Below, piece after piece: positions 23,460-31,659 of a stretch of DNA of 64,000 nucleotides. The first letter of the stretch is position 1, and each line of letters begins with the position of its first letter. The stretch is from Streptomyces erythrochromogenes (GTDB taxonomy: Bacteria; Actinomycetota; Actinomycetes; Streptomycetales; Streptomycetaceae). The stretch spans positions 2,976,001 through 3,040,000 of the forward strand of contig NZ_CP108036.1 of the NCBI RefSeq assembly GCF_036170895.1. The letters are read 5' to 3'. The notes under the pieces are model-generated. The model saw only the letters and a program-made list of their open reading frames with translations, was not told the origin of the DNA and ran no database searches. The position numbers and the translations under genes are program-made.

Positions 23460-24662
23460 GTGGCAGCGGAGATCGTCAACCCTCGCAGCGACAGTGCGAC
23501 GGACAACAACCCCGACGCGGTGTTCGCACTGCACCGGGGCGGCAAGATGGCCATCCAGGCAACCGTTCCGGTGAACGACAAGGACGACCTGTCCCTGGCG
23601 TACACCCCGGGCGTGGCGAAGGTGTGCACCGCCATCGCCGAGCAGCCGGAGCTGGTGAACGAGTACACCTGGAAGTCCAACGTGGTCGCCGTCGTCACCG
23701 ACGGTACGGCCGTGCTCGGCCTCGGTGACATCGGCCCGGAAGCCTCCCTCCCCGTGATGGAGGGCAAGGCCATCCTCTTCAAGCAGTTCGGCGGTGTCGA
23801 CGCGGTCCCGATCGCGCTCGCCACCAAGGACACCGACGAGATCGTCGAGACGGTCATCCGTCTGGCGCCCTCCTTCGGCGGGGTGAACCTGGAGGACATC
23901 TCCGCCCCCCGCTGCTTCGAGATCGAGCGGCGCCTCCAGGAGGCGCTGGACATCCCGATCTTCCACGACGACCAGCACGGCACGGCCATCGTGACGCTGG
24001 CCGCGCTGCGCAACGCCGCCAAGCTCACGGGTCGCACCCTCGGCGACCTGCGCGCCGTGATCGCGGGCGCGGGCGCGGCGGGCATCGCCATCGCCAAGAT
24101 CCTCGTGGACGCGGGCATCGGCGATGTCTGCGTCACCGACCGCAAGGGCGTCGTGTCGGCGGACCGCTCCGATCTGACGGACGTCAAGGCGGAGATCGCG
24201 GGCCTGACCAACAAGACGGGCCAGACCGGCTCGCTGGAGCAGGCCCTCGCCGGCGCGGACGTGTTCATCGGCGTCTCCGGCGGCTCCGTCGCCGAGGAGG
24301 CGGTGGCCACCATGGCGAAGGACGCGTTCGTCTTCGCCATGGCCAACCCGAACCCGGAGGTCCACCCGGACGTCGCGCACAAGTACGCGGCGGTCGTGGC
24401 CACGGGCCGTTCGGACTTCCCGAACCAGATCAACAACGTGCTGGCGTTCCCGGGCATCTTCGCGGGCGCCTTCAAGGTGCGCGCCACCCGGATCACCGAG
24501 GGCATGAAGATCGCCGCCGCCGACGCCATCGCCGGTGTCGTCGGTGACGAGCTCGCCGCCGACTACGTGATCCCCTCGCCGTTCGACGAGCGCGTCGCGG
24601 AGGCGGTCGCCGCGGCCGTCGCCGCCGCGGCCAAGGCCGACGGCGTGGCCCGCCTGGTCTGA
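23460..24662 (+). CDS. NAD(P)-dependent malic enzyme
   Basis: A 400-residue malic enzyme that oxidatively decarboxylates malate to pyruvate. SLAYTPGVAKVC holds the catalytic Tyr region, FHDDQHGTAIV the metal site, and AGAGAAGIAIAKIL the nucleotide-binding loop. The start is GTG 23460 with AAGGGG nine bases before it; the frame is open 29 codons further up without a ribosome site. A hairpin terminator follows. The length fits the short bacterial class without a phosphotransacetylase extension. Confidence 0.95.
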   Translation: MAAEIVNPRSDSATDNNPDAVFALHRGGKMAIQATVPVNDKDDLSLAYTPGVAKVCTAIAEQPELVNEYTWKSNVVAVVTDGTAVLGLGDIGPEASLPVMEGKAILFKQFGGVDAVPIALATKDTDEIVETVIRLAPSFGGVNLEDISAPRCFEIERRLQEALDIPIFHDDQHGTAIVTLAALRNAAKLTGRTLGDLRAVIAGAGAAGIAIAKILVDAGIGDVCVTDRKGVVSADRSDLTDVKAEIAGLTNKTGQTGSLEQALAGADVFIGVSGGSVAEEAVATMAKDAFVFAMANPNPEVHPDVAHKYAAVVATGRSDFPNQINNVLAFPGIFAGAFKVRATRITEGMKIAAADAIAGVVGDELAADYVIPSPFDERVAEAVAAAVAAAAKADGVARLV

Positions 24663-24679
24663 CACGGACCGGAGCAGTA

Positions 24680-24724
24680 CGCGAAGAGGCCCGACCGGAT
24701 CCACTCCGGCCGGGCCTCTTCGCG
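24680..24724 (+). terminator. Terminator after malic enzyme
   Basis: Hairpin with arms CGCGAAGAGGCCCGACCGG and near-complement, 18 bases past the stop. Confidence 0.88.
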
Positions 24725-24835
24725 TGTGTGCGGCGCTCGCGCGGTGCGGCCCCGGCGGGCCCTGTCGGCCGCGGGAGCGGGCGGGGTGCGACGAAGGCCT
24801 CACCCGTGCGGTCGCGGGAGGTCTGGAACGGGGAC

Positions 24836-24849
24836 CTACCGAGCGGTAG
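24836..24849. promoter_or_regulatory. Perfect short palindrome, TetR-type operator candidate
   Basis: CTACCGAGCGGTAG is a perfect palindrome apart from its central two bases. It lies 10-23 bases before the ATG at 24859, where it would cover the -10 region. Shape and position fit repression by a TetR-type protein not encoded nearby. Confidence 0.5.
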
Positions 24850-24858
24850 CGTCGCCGC

Positions 24859-25821
24859 ATGTTCGCTGCCTATGCCGCCCGAATCGACCGTGACCAGCCG
24901 CTGAACGGCCTTGTGCTGGGCGACCGCCCCGCGCCCGAGGCCCGCCCCGGCTGGGTGACCGTGAACGTCAAGGCCGCCTCCCTCAACCACCACGACCTGT
25001 GGTCGCTGCGCGGGGTCGGCCTCGGCGAGGAGAGCCTCCCGATGATCCTCGGCTGCGACGCGGCCGGGATCGACCAGGACGGCAACGAGGTCGTCCTGCA
25101 CTCCGTGATCGGCCAGAGCGGCTACGGGGTCGGCCCGGAAGAGCCCCGCTCGATCCTGACCGAGCGCTACCAGGGGACCTTCGCCGAGCAGGTGACCGTC
25201 CCCGCCTGGAACGTCCTGCGCAAGCCCGCCGAGCTGTCCTTCGAGGAGGCCGCCTGCCTTCCGACGGCCTGGCTGACCGCGTACCGGATGCTGTTCACCA
25301 ACGCCGGGGTCCGCCCCGGGGACTCCGTCCTGGTCCAGGGTGCCGGCGGCGGGGTCGCGACCGCCGCGATCGCCCTCGGCAAGGCGGCGGGCCTGCGGGT
25401 CTTCGCCACCAGCCGCGACGAGGCCAAGCGCAAGCGGGCCGTGGAGCTCGGCGCGGTCGAGGCGTTCGAGCCGGGTGCGCGGCTGCCGCAGCGGGTGGAC
25501 GCGGTGATCGAGACCGTGGGTGCCGCCACCTGGTCCCATTCGGTGAAGTCCCTGCGTCCCGGCGGCACCCTGGTGATCTCCGGCGCCACGAGCGGGGACC
25601 GCCCGGCGCACGCCGAGCTGACCCGGATCTTCTTCCTGGAGCTGAAGGTCGTCGGCTCGACGATGGGCTCGAAGGACGAGCTGGAGGACCTCCTCGCCTT
25701 CTGCGCCACGACCGGGCTGCGGCCGGTGATCGACGAGGTCCTGCCGCTGGACCGGGCGCGCGAGGGCTTCGAGAAGCTCGCGTCGGGCGACCTCTTCGGC
25801 AAGATCGTCCTCAAGCCCTGA
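24859..25821 (+). CDS. Zinc-binding-dehydrogenase-family oxidoreductase (quinone-reductase-like MDR)
   Basis: A 320-residue medium-chain dehydrogenase/reductase. ASLNHHDLWSLRG is the substrate-side GroES-like start, DSVLVQGAGGGVATAAIALG the nucleotide-binding loop, and FEKLASGDLFGKIVL the usual ending. Catalytic-zinc ligands are not conserved, so it resembles NADPH quinone oxidoreductases more than alcohol dehydrogenases. It starts at ATG 24859 with no ribosome site in view and may be leaderless. Confidence 0.87.
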   Translation: MFAAYAARIDRDQPLNGLVLGDRPAPEARPGWVTVNVKAASLNHHDLWSLRGVGLGEESLPMILGCDAAGIDQDGNEVVLHSVIGQSGYGVGPEEPRSILTERYQGTFAEQVTVPAWNVLRKPAELSFEEAACLPTAWLTAYRMLFTNAGVRPGDSVLVQGAGGGVATAAIALGKAAGLRVFATSRDEAKRKRAVELGAVEAFEPGARLPQRVDAVIETVGAATWSHSVKSLRPGGTLVISGATSGDRPAHAELTRIFFLELKVVGSTMGSKDELEDLLAFCATTGLRPVIDEVLPLDRAREGFEKLASGDLFGKIVLKP

Positions 25822-25829
25822 CCCTCTCG

Positions 25830-25876
25830 ATGTCAACTGGGGTTGACGAGGCTCCCGCGTCAACCTACATTGACAT
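25830..25876 (+). promoter_or_regulatory. Promoter embedded in a 47-bp palindrome (HTH/ClpN operon)
   Basis: The 47 bases read almost the same on both strands, from ATGTCAACTGGGGTTGACG to the mirror half ending TTGACAT. Inside lies a near-consensus promoter: TTGACG at 25843-25848, 17 bases, TACATT at 25866-25871. Transcription would start at or just before the ATG at 25879. The repeated GTCAACC/GGTTGAC elements are probably the binding site of a dimeric regulator, possibly the HTH protein encoded next. Confidence 0.8.
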
Positions 25877-25878
25877 GC

Positions 25879-26088
25879 ATGACCGAAGCCACTGATCTCG
25901 CCGAGCGGGCCGGTGACCGGGACCCGCGCGTGGGCCTGCGTGCCGTGGCCGCCCTCCGCAGGCTGCTGGAGCAGCTGGAGGCCGTACAGGTACGCAGCGC
26001 CCGCGCGCAGGGCTGGTCCTGGCAGGAGATCGCGGCCGAGCTCGGCGTCAGCCGGCAGGCCGTGCACAAGAAGTACGGGAGGCTCTGA
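25879..26088 (+). CDS. Small helix-turn-helix protein, 69 aa
   Basis: A 69-residue protein whose last 30 residues (GWSWQEIAAELGVSRQAVHKK) form a clear helix-turn-helix. Likely a DNA-binding regulator or adaptor. The ATG at 25879 is 8 bases after the -10 box and no ribosome site precedes it, so the mRNA is probably leaderless. The stop overlaps the next ATG as TGATG, coupling it to the ClpN-domain gene. The pair recurs in streptomycetes as I recall. Confidence 0.85.
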   Translation: MTEATDLAERAGDRDPRVGLRAVAALRRLLEQLEAVQVRSARAQGWSWQEIAAELGVSRQAVHKKYGRL

Positions 26089-26660
26089 TGTTCGAACGCT
26101 TCACCCGTGACGCCCGGTCGACCGTGACCGGGGCGGTGGCCGAGGCCCGGCAGGCCCGGGCTGCCACCGTCACCGAGGAGCACCTGCTGCTGTCCCTGCT
26201 GGCCCTGGGCGCCCTGGACCCCCTCGGCGTGGACCGCGCGGCGGTGGCCGCCGACCTCGCGGCGGCCCGCCGCCGGGGCGGCATGTCCAGGGCGGACGAG
26301 GAGGCGCTCGCCGGACTCGGCATCGACCTCACCGAGATCGTCTCCCGGATCGAGGAGACCCACGGCGAAGGCGCCCTCGCGGCGCCCGCGCCGCGCCGGC
26401 GGACCCTGGGCTCCTCGCTCCGCTCGGCCCTGGGGCGCGCCGAGCCGGACGACCGCGGCGGCAGCCGCCACGTCCCCTTCACCGAGGGCTCGAAGAAGGT
26501 GCTGGAGCAGTCCCTGCGCATCGCGCTGGGCCGCAAGGACCACCACATCGGCACCCTGCACCTGCTGCTGGCCCTGCTCTCCCGCCCCGGCACCACCTCC
26601 GAGGTCCTGACGGACCACGGCATCACCTACGCCACGGCGGAGACGCGCCTCGCGGCGTAG
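26088..26660 (+). CDS. Clp N-terminal (ClpN) domain protein
   Basis: A 190-residue protein with two Clp N-type repeats, FERFTRDARSTVTGAVAEAR... EEHLLLSLLALG and a second at VPFTEGSKKVLEQSLRIALG then GTLHLLLALLSRPG. These are the substrate/adaptor-binding repeats of ClpA/ClpC, but no ATPase follows. It probably acts as a stand-alone adaptor or as a co-regulator of the coupled HTH protein. Confidence 0.88.
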   Translation: MFERFTRDARSTVTGAVAEARQARAATVTEEHLLLSLLALGALDPLGVDRAAVAADLAAARRRGGMSRADEEALAGLGIDLTEIVSRIEETHGEGALAAPAPRRRTLGSSLRSALGRAEPDDRGGSRHVPFTEGSKKVLEQSLRIALGRKDHHIGTLHLLLALLSRPGTTSEVLTDHGITYATAETRLAA

Positions 26661-26677
26661 CCGCCCCGGTCCTTCGG

Positions 26678-26725
26678 CCTCGCCAGGGGGGCACCTCCCA
26701 GCGGTAGCTGGGGGAGTTCGAGGCG
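26678..26725. repeat. Small stem-loop repeat of a type common in Streptomyces intergenic DNA
   Basis: Nested hairpins: outer GCCTCG/CGAGGC, inner CTCCCAGC-GGTA-GCTGGGAG type with GGGGGG on the left. The GGGGGCACCTCCCAGC motif is one I recall from many streptomycete intergenic regions. It may serve as terminator for the ClpN operon and the facing PadR gene. Confidence 0.5.
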
Positions 26726-26767
26726 CGGGGTCCGGGGCGGCGCCCCGGCAGCGGCGGCGCGGTCGGG

Positions 26768-27667
26768 CTACGGCTTGGCGCCGAGCGTCGTTGCCAGCCG
26801 GGCCACGGCGGCCGCGAGGTGGTCGCGGGCCTCGGCCACCCGGGCCGCGGTCACCCCGTGGTCCCGCGCGGCGTCGCGCACCTCGTCGCGGAAGCGGTCC
26901 AGGAGCCGGTCCAGGTCGCGGGCCGGGTCGCCGGTCGGCGCCAGGTCCGCGGCCCAGCCCGAAGCCCGGCCCGCGTCCGCCGCATCGGGCCTGCCCGCCG
27001 CGCCGGCGCCGTGGGTGCCGCCACCGAGCCAGGCGCCGGCCAGACCTCCCAGGACGCCGCCGGACTTGGCGAACTGCTCCTGGAGCTGGCCCGCGATGCG
27101 CTGGACCTCCTCGCGGGCCCGGTCCTGGGCCTCCTTGGCCTGGCGTCGGGCCGTCTGCGCCTCCTCGCGGGCCCGGCGGCTCTCGTCCTTCGCCCGGCGG
27201 GCCTGCTCCTTCCACTCCTGCCTGGCCTTGCGCAGCTCCTCCTTGGCCGCCTTCCAGGAATCGTCCTCGCCCACCTGGGTCGCCGACGCGGAGGCCGCCG
27301 CCCGCATCTCGCGCCGCAGGTCGCCCGCCGCGCCCCGGACGTCGCTGCGGATCTCGGCGGCCAGTTCGGTGACCGAGTCGCGGATCTCCAGCTCCAGGTC
27401 GGCCAGCTCGCCGCCGCGGTCGGCCAGCTCGGCGCGGCCGGCCTCGGTGATGGAGTACACCTTGCGCCCGCCCTCGGTGGCGTACGTGACCAGGCCCTCC
27501 GCCTCCAGCTTCGACAGGCGCGGGTAGACCGTGCCCGCCGAGGGGGCGTAGAGGCCCTGGAAGCGCTCCTCCAGCAGGCGGATCACCTCGTAGCCGTGGC
27601 GCGGGGCCTCGTCCAGCAGCTTGAGGAGGTAGAGGCGGAGGCGGCCGTGGGCGAAGACGGGCGGCAT
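26768..27667 (-). CDS. PadR-family transcription regulator with long coiled-coil tail
   Basis: A 299-residue protein. Residues 1-95 form the PadR winged helix (RLYLLKLLDEAPRHGYEVIR, YAPSAGTVYPRLSKLEAEGLV). PadR proteins end soon after that. Here a charged helical region runs from about 100 to 195 (KAAKEELRKARQEWKEQARR and so on), then a Gly/Ala linker and a second helical segment. The ATG is one base after the DUF4097 gene's stop (TGACATG), so the two form an operon with probable autoregulation through the AT-rich site upstream. Confidence 0.88.
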   Translation of the reverse strand: MPPVFAHGRLRLYLLKLLDEAPRHGYEVIRLLEERFQGLYAPSAGTVYPRLSKLEAEGLVTYATEGGRKVYSITEAGRAELADRGGELADLELEIRDSVTELAAEIRSDVRGAAGDLRREMRAAASASATQVGEDDSWKAAKEELRKARQEWKEQARRAKDESRRAREEAQTARRQAKEAQDRAREEVQRIAGQLQEQFAKSGGVLGGLAGAWLGGGTHGAGAAGRPDAADAGRASGWAADLAPTGDPARDLDRLLDRFRDEVRDAARDHGVTAARVAEARDHLAAAVARLATTLGAKP

Positions 27668-27668
27668 G

Positions 27669-28610
27669 TCAGAGCACCTTCTTGTCGAGCGCGAGCGGGG
27701 CGGGGGCGTCGGGGTCGGCCTGCGGGCGGCGCAGCAGGGCGATGCCGCCGGAGACGGTGGTGGCCCGCAGGGTGCCGGCGCCGGAACCGAGGGTGCCGGT
27801 GATCCGCTTGGCGCCGAGCTGGCCGGAGACCCGCAGGTCCTCGAAGGCGTTGGAGACGCCGCCGGTGGCGGTGTTGGCCTCGACGCGGGCGTCGGCGGGG
27901 TGCGGGAGGCGGATGGCGACCTGGCCGGAGACGGAGTTCAGGGCGATGTCGACGGGGCGCTCGGCGTCCGGGCCGGGGTCCAGGTCGATCAGCATGTCGC
28001 CGCTGACCGAGTCGGCGCGCACGCTCACGCCCGCGCCGTCCACGACGGTCAGGCCGCCGGAGACCGAGTGGAAGCCGAGGTCGCCGGTGACGGACTGGGC
28101 CTCGACGCTGCCGGAAACGGTGTGCGCCTTGACCCGGCCGGACAGTCCGACCAGCGTGGCGTCGCCGGAGACCCCCTTGACGTCGGTTTCGGCGGAGATG
28201 CCGGACACGAAGGCCGCGGCGTCGACCGTGGCGACGTGGACGCGGGTGGCGGCGGGCACGGTGAGGGTGACCGCCGCGCGGCGCTCCCACACCTTGCGGC
28301 CGGAGGACGAGGAACCGGACCAGGCCTTCCAGGGCTTGTCCTCGAACCACTGCTTGAGGCCCTGGGAGCCGTTCCAGGGCACGTCCTCGTAGGAGACGGT
28401 GAGGGTGCCGCCCTCCTGCACGACGTACAGGGGCGGTCCGTCGACCTCGGTCACCTCCAGGCGGGCCGGGCCCTCCTCGGCGGCGACCACGTTCACCGTT
28501 CCACTGACGACGCGTACGCGGAGCTCGGTCACCGGCTCCTCGAAGGTGAGCTTCTGCGGTTCGGCGAAGTGCCACGTCGACCGCGACGGCTGGGACGACT
28601 GCTCTGACAT
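27669..28610 (-). CDS. DUF4097-family beta-repeat protein
   Basis: A 313-residue protein built of short beta-strand repeats. The VSG motif recurs (VVSGTVNV, VSGDATLVGLSGRV, VSGSVEAQSVTGDL, VSGGLTVV, VSGQVAI), the hallmark of DUF4097 right-handed beta structures. It has no signal peptide or membrane segment. Function unknown; DUF4097 genes are commonly paired with PadR or other stress regulators. ATG 28610 is preceded by GAGGAGG. Confidence 0.88.
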   Translation of the reverse strand: MSEQSSQPSRSTWHFAEPQKLTFEEPVTELRVRVVSGTVNVVAAEEGPARLEVTEVDGPPLYVVQEGGTLTVSYEDVPWNGSQGLKQWFEDKPWKAWSGSSSSGRKVWERRAAVTLTVPAATRVHVATVDAAAFVSGISAETDVKGVSGDATLVGLSGRVKAHTVSGSVEAQSVTGDLGFHSVSGGLTVVDGAGVSVRADSVSGDMLIDLDPGPDAERPVDIALNSVSGQVAIRLPHPADARVEANTATGGVSNAFEDLRVSGQLGAKRITGTLGSGAGTLRATTVSGGIALLRRPQADPDAPAPLALDKKVL

Positions 28611-28658
28611 GGTGCTGATCCTCCTCGTGCGTTCACGGACAGGCTCGACGCACGCAAC

Positions 28659-28691
28659 ATATCGCGTCTTCTGAGAACACGATATATCGCG
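28659..28691 (-). promoter_or_regulatory. Probable PadR operator upstream of the DUF4097-padR operon
   Basis: ATATCGCG occurs twice, at 28659 and 28684, 25 bp apart, and CGATATATCG at 28680-28689 is a perfect palindrome. Such AT-rich palindromes stand out here. The site is about 50-80 bp before the DUF4097 start, where a repressor would block the promoter. It also lies some 70 bp before the divergent gene at 28758. Confidence 0.65.
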
Positions 28692-28757
28692 GTTGGGTGA
28701 AGTCAAGCATCGTGTCGCAATCCGCCATTTGGGGGTGATTTGCCTTAGTGTGTGAGC

Positions 28758-29681
28758 ATGTCAATTTCCGGGCCCCCGACCGGCGGGCTGCTCCTCTGCC
28801 GCGCCGAACCGCTCGCCGCACGCTCCCCCGCGCACCTGCTGCGCCTGCGCCTGCTGCTCGCCCCGGCCGGCGCGTGGACGGTGCTCGTTCCCGAGGACAA
28901 GCCGTGGCTGGCGGGCGAGGAGGGCGCGGCCGAGGCGTTCTCCGGCTGGGGTTCGACGATCGCCGTCGGCACCGACTGGCCGGTGCTGGGCCTGTGGTGG
29001 GAGGGCGGCAGAGCCGGGTTCTCGCTGGCCGGCGGCTTCCGGCGGACCGTTTCCCAGGAGTGGGACGCCGCCGGGCGGCCGTCCGGCGATCCCGACGCGA
29101 TGCGGACCCTGGCGGCGCGGCTCGGGCTGGATCCCGTACTCGACCTGGAGGAGCTGGAGCGGCTCACCCGCCCCGACTCCGCGCCGGGCGTGGACGGCCC
29201 GGCCCGGCTGCGCGGGCTGACCGCGCTGCTGACCCGCGCCGGGCTGACCCTGCCGCCCGGCCTGACGCCGGGCGAACCGGCCGACCGACTGCGGGGCGCG
29301 GCCCGGATGGCGCCGGGCGTCGAGGCGCTGGAGTGGTCGGGCCGGCGCGACGCCCTGCGGGCCCGGCTCGACGTGGTGGAGGGGGGCCCGCTGGGCCCGT
29401 GGGTCCGCGGTCCGAGGGCCCGGCGGCTGGGTGCGGCCCAGGTCGCCGCGGGGGCTCCGCTCCTGGCGTGGGCGGCCCGGCGCCGGAGCCCGGCGTGGGC
29501 CGCGGCGGGCGCCTTCCTACTGGCCCAGGGCGCCCTCTCGCTGGCCTACGACCGGGCGCGCGCCCGGAGTCAGCCTGCCGGGGCTCGCCGGGGGCCGGGT
29601 CAGGCGGCCTCCAGCAGAGGGCTCGCGTGGTGGTGCAGCCACGCCCGGTACGGGGGCGTGCGCAGGGCCGCCTCGCGGTAG
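28758..29681 (+). CDS. Hypothetical protein, about 307 aa
   Basis: A protein of about 307 residues, Arg/Ala/Gly-rich, starting MSISGPPTGGLLLCRAEPL. No domain recognised. There is a possible hydrophobic stretch near residues 240-270 (AAQVAAGAPLLAWAARRRSP and AGAFLLAQGALSLAY), perhaps a weak membrane anchor. ATG 28758 or GTG 28752 could start it; neither has a good ribosome site and the mRNA may be leaderless. Its last 82 bases overlap the opposing LysR gene, so the true C-terminus may be shorter. Confidence 0.65.
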   Translation: MSISGPPTGGLLLCRAEPLAARSPAHLLRLRLLLAPAGAWTVLVPEDKPWLAGEEGAAEAFSGWGSTIAVGTDWPVLGLWWEGGRAGFSLAGGFRRTVSQEWDAAGRPSGDPDAMRTLAARLGLDPVLDLEELERLTRPDSAPGVDGPARLRGLTALLTRAGLTLPPGLTPGEPADRLRGAARMAPGVEALEWSGRRDALRARLDVVEGGPLGPWVRGPRARRLGAAQVAAGAPLLAWAARRRSPAWAAAGAFLLAQGALSLAYDRARARSQPAGARRGPGQAASSRGLAWWCSHARYGGVRRAASR

Positions 29682-30535
29682 GCCGCGCGGAGGTCCTCGT
29701 AGACCTCGGCATGTGCGCCCGGACGGGTCGCCAGGAGCAGCCGCACGGCCAGGGGGTCCCCGCACAGCGGCCGGATCGCCATGTCCTCGCGCGGCCCGGA
29801 GGTCGGCTGGCAGGGTGCGACCGCCTCGCCGGAGATGATCAGCGAGGTCGCCGTGTGGTAATCGGTGTGCAGTACCGGCGGGTCGAGCCCGGCCCCGGCG
29901 AAGACCCTGCGCAGGCCGTCCCATTCACCGTCGACCGACGGATCCACCGCCCAGCGGTCCGCGGCCAGGTCCCGTAAGGAGACGATCTCCTGTCTCGCGG
30001 CGGGATGGTCCCTCGGCATCGAGACGAACTGCGGCTCCCGCTCCATCAGCACGTGCGTCTGGAGCCCCTCGGGCACCCGCAGCGGGCTGCCCTCCACCTC
30101 GTGCACGAACGCCACGTCCAGCTGCCCGGCGGCGACCATCCTGAGCAGCGCGTTCGCCGAGACGTCCACCAGGAGGGAGGTCTCGGTGTCCGGCAGCCGC
30201 CGGTGGAGGCGCCGCAGCCATCCCGGGAGCGCCCGGCTGGCCGTCGAGCCGATGCGCAGCCGCGGGCCGTGGGCCTGCGCCCGGGCCTCCGCCACCAGCG
30301 CGGCCATGTCGGCGAGAAGCGGCCGGGCCCGGCCCAGCACGGTGCGGCCGAAAGGAGTGGGCCGGCAGCCGGTCCGCTCGCGCAGGAACAGCTCGCCGTC
30401 CAGGGCCCGTTCGATACGGCGCAACTGGGTCGTCAACGAGGGCTGGCTCACGCCGAGTTGCCGGGCGGCCTTGTGCAGGCTGCCGGCGTCGGCGATGGCG
30501 CACAGCGCGCGCAGGTGCCTGACCTCAAGCTCCAT
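29600..30535 (-). CDS. LysR-family transcription regulator (snapalysin-associated)
   Basis: A 311-residue LysR regulator. The winged helix-turn-helix is at residues 1-60 (LRALCAIADAGSLHKAARQL then GVSQPSLTTQL), followed by the effector domain (LRIGSTASRALPGWLRRL). It is divergent from the snapalysin gene, the classic arrangement in which the LysR protein activates the protease gene. A site with the LysR T-N11-A pattern lies between them. ATG 30535 is the start closest to the family's usual MELEVRHLR beginning. Confidence 0.92.
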   Translation of the reverse strand: MELEVRHLRALCAIADAGSLHKAARQLGVSQPSLTTQLRRIERALDGELFLRERTGCRPTPFGRTVLGRARPLLADMAALVAEARAQAHGPRLRIGSTASRALPGWLRRLHRRLPDTETSLLVDVSANALLRMVAAGQLDVAFVHEVEGSPLRVPEGLQTHVLMEREPQFVSMPRDHPAARQEIVSLRDLAADRWAVDPSVDGEWDGLRRVFAGAGLDPPVLHTDYHTATSLIISGEAVAPCQPTSGPREDMAIRPLCGDPLAVRLLLATRPGAHAEVYEDLRAAYREAALRTPPYRAWLHHHASPLLEAA

Positions 30536-30630
30536 GCCCCGAGGGTAGGCCGGGCCCGTGGACCGCACCAGCCACCGATAGCCCCCCGAATCCCGCCATT
30601 CTCATGCTAGTTGGGCTGTCGAAATCTTCC

Positions 30631-30649
30631 CGATAGGACGGCGCTATCG
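30631..30649. promoter_or_regulatory. Probable LysR binding site between lysR and snpA
   Basis: CGATAG-N7-CTATCG is a perfect interrupted palindrome with the T-N11-A core expected for LysR proteins. It is 96 bp before lysR and 97 bp before snpA, central in the divergent intergenic region. Confidence 0.72.
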
Positions 30650-30745
30650 GCCAGTGACATCATCCGCCGGCCCGTTCCGCTCCCGCAGACTCCGGTACCG
30701 AACGACCCACCCCCCACCGCACCGGACGAGTAGGAGCTCCCCCAC

Positions 30746-31414
30746 ATGCGCCACTCCCGTAAGGCCCTGCTGGCGACCGCCGTCGGCATCGGTCTCGCCG
30801 CCACCCTCGGCGCCGTCCCCACCGCCGCCGCCGCGCCCGCCCCCGTCGGCAATGCCGCGAGCTTCGCGGCGTACGAGCGCTCGCCGGAGAACGAGGCCGC
30901 CAACCGCGCCTTCTTCGAGGCCGTGCAGCGCTCGGTCGCCGAGCAGCGTGCCGCGAACCCGGGCGCCCTCGCCGTCACCGTCACCTACAACACCCGCAAC
31001 GCGCCGAGCTTCCGTACCCAGATAGCCAACTCCACCCGCATCTGGAACAGCTCGGTCAGCAACGTGAAGCTGCAGGAGGTGTCCTCCGGCGGGAACTTCT
31101 CATACCGCGAGGGCAACGACTCGCGCGGCTCGTACGCGAGCACGGACGGGCACGGCCGGGGCTACATCTTCCTCGACTACCGGCAGAACCAGCAGTACAA
31201 CTCCACCCGGGTGACCTCGCACGAGACCGGCCACGTGCTGGGTCTGCCGGACCACTACTCGGGCCCGTGCAGCGAGCTGATGTCGGGCGGCGGCCCGGGC
31301 ACCTCGTGCCAGAACGCCACCCCGAACTCCGCCGAGCGGACGCGCGTCAACCAGCTCTGGGCCAACGGCTTCGCCTCCGGCCTGGGCACGAAGGAACTCG
31401 CCTCCGCGGGCTGA
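30746..31414 (+). CDS. snpA: Snapalysin, secreted zinc metalloprotease (M7)
   Basis: A 222-residue preproprotein. The signal peptide [19 protein letters not shown] ends near AAAAPAP. The mature protein starts around [26 protein letters not shown] is the HExxHxxGxxD zinc site of M7 metallopeptidases, and [12 protein letters not shown] supplies the Met-turn. It is a small secreted milk-casein-degrading protease. The upstream divergent LysR gene probably activates it. Confidence 0.95.
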   Translation: MRHSRKALLATAVGIGLAATLGAVPTAAAAPAPVGNAASFAAYERSPENEAANRAFFEAVQRSVAEQRAANPGALAVTVTYNTRNAPSFRTQIANSTRIWNSSVSNVKLQEVSSGGNFSYREGNDSRGSYASTDGHGRGYIFLDYRQNQQYNSTRVTSHETGHVLGLPDHYSGPCSELMSGGGPGTSCQNATPNSAERTRVNQLWANGFASGLGTKELASAG

Positions 31415-31415
31415 G

Positions 31416-31616
31416 TCACCGCCCCTCGTGCTCCCGGTAGTCCGTGCAGTCGGGGTTCCGGCAGGGACCCCGGCTCCACACCGGGATGAAGACCCCGAGT
31501 GACTTGCGCCGCCTGACCACCGTGTCGACGCGGAGCCCGCACGCCGGGCACGTCTGCTGTTCGTGCCCGGCCTGCGGGGCCACGGTCTCGTGCGCGTGCT
31601 GCTGTTCACCGGCCAT
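31416..31616 (-). CDS. Small zinc-ribbon-like hypothetical protein, about 66 aa
   Basis: A protein of about 66 residues with two cysteine pairs, CPACG and CRNPDC, spaced about 30 residues apart around DTVVRRRKSLGVFIPVW. This suggests one zinc ribbon. The N-terminus is His/Gln-rich. GGAGGT directly abuts ATG 31616, unusually close; the ATG at 31643 has no ribosome site. Function unknown. Its stop nearly touches that of snpA (convergent). Confidence 0.65.
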   Translation of the reverse strand: MAGEQQHAHETVAPQAGHEQQTCPACGLRVDTVVRRRKSLGVFIPVWSRGPCRNPDCTDYREHEGR

Positions 31617-31659
31617 ACCTCCACGGTAGGCCGGTTTCCGCATGTCCGCGGTCCGCGGG

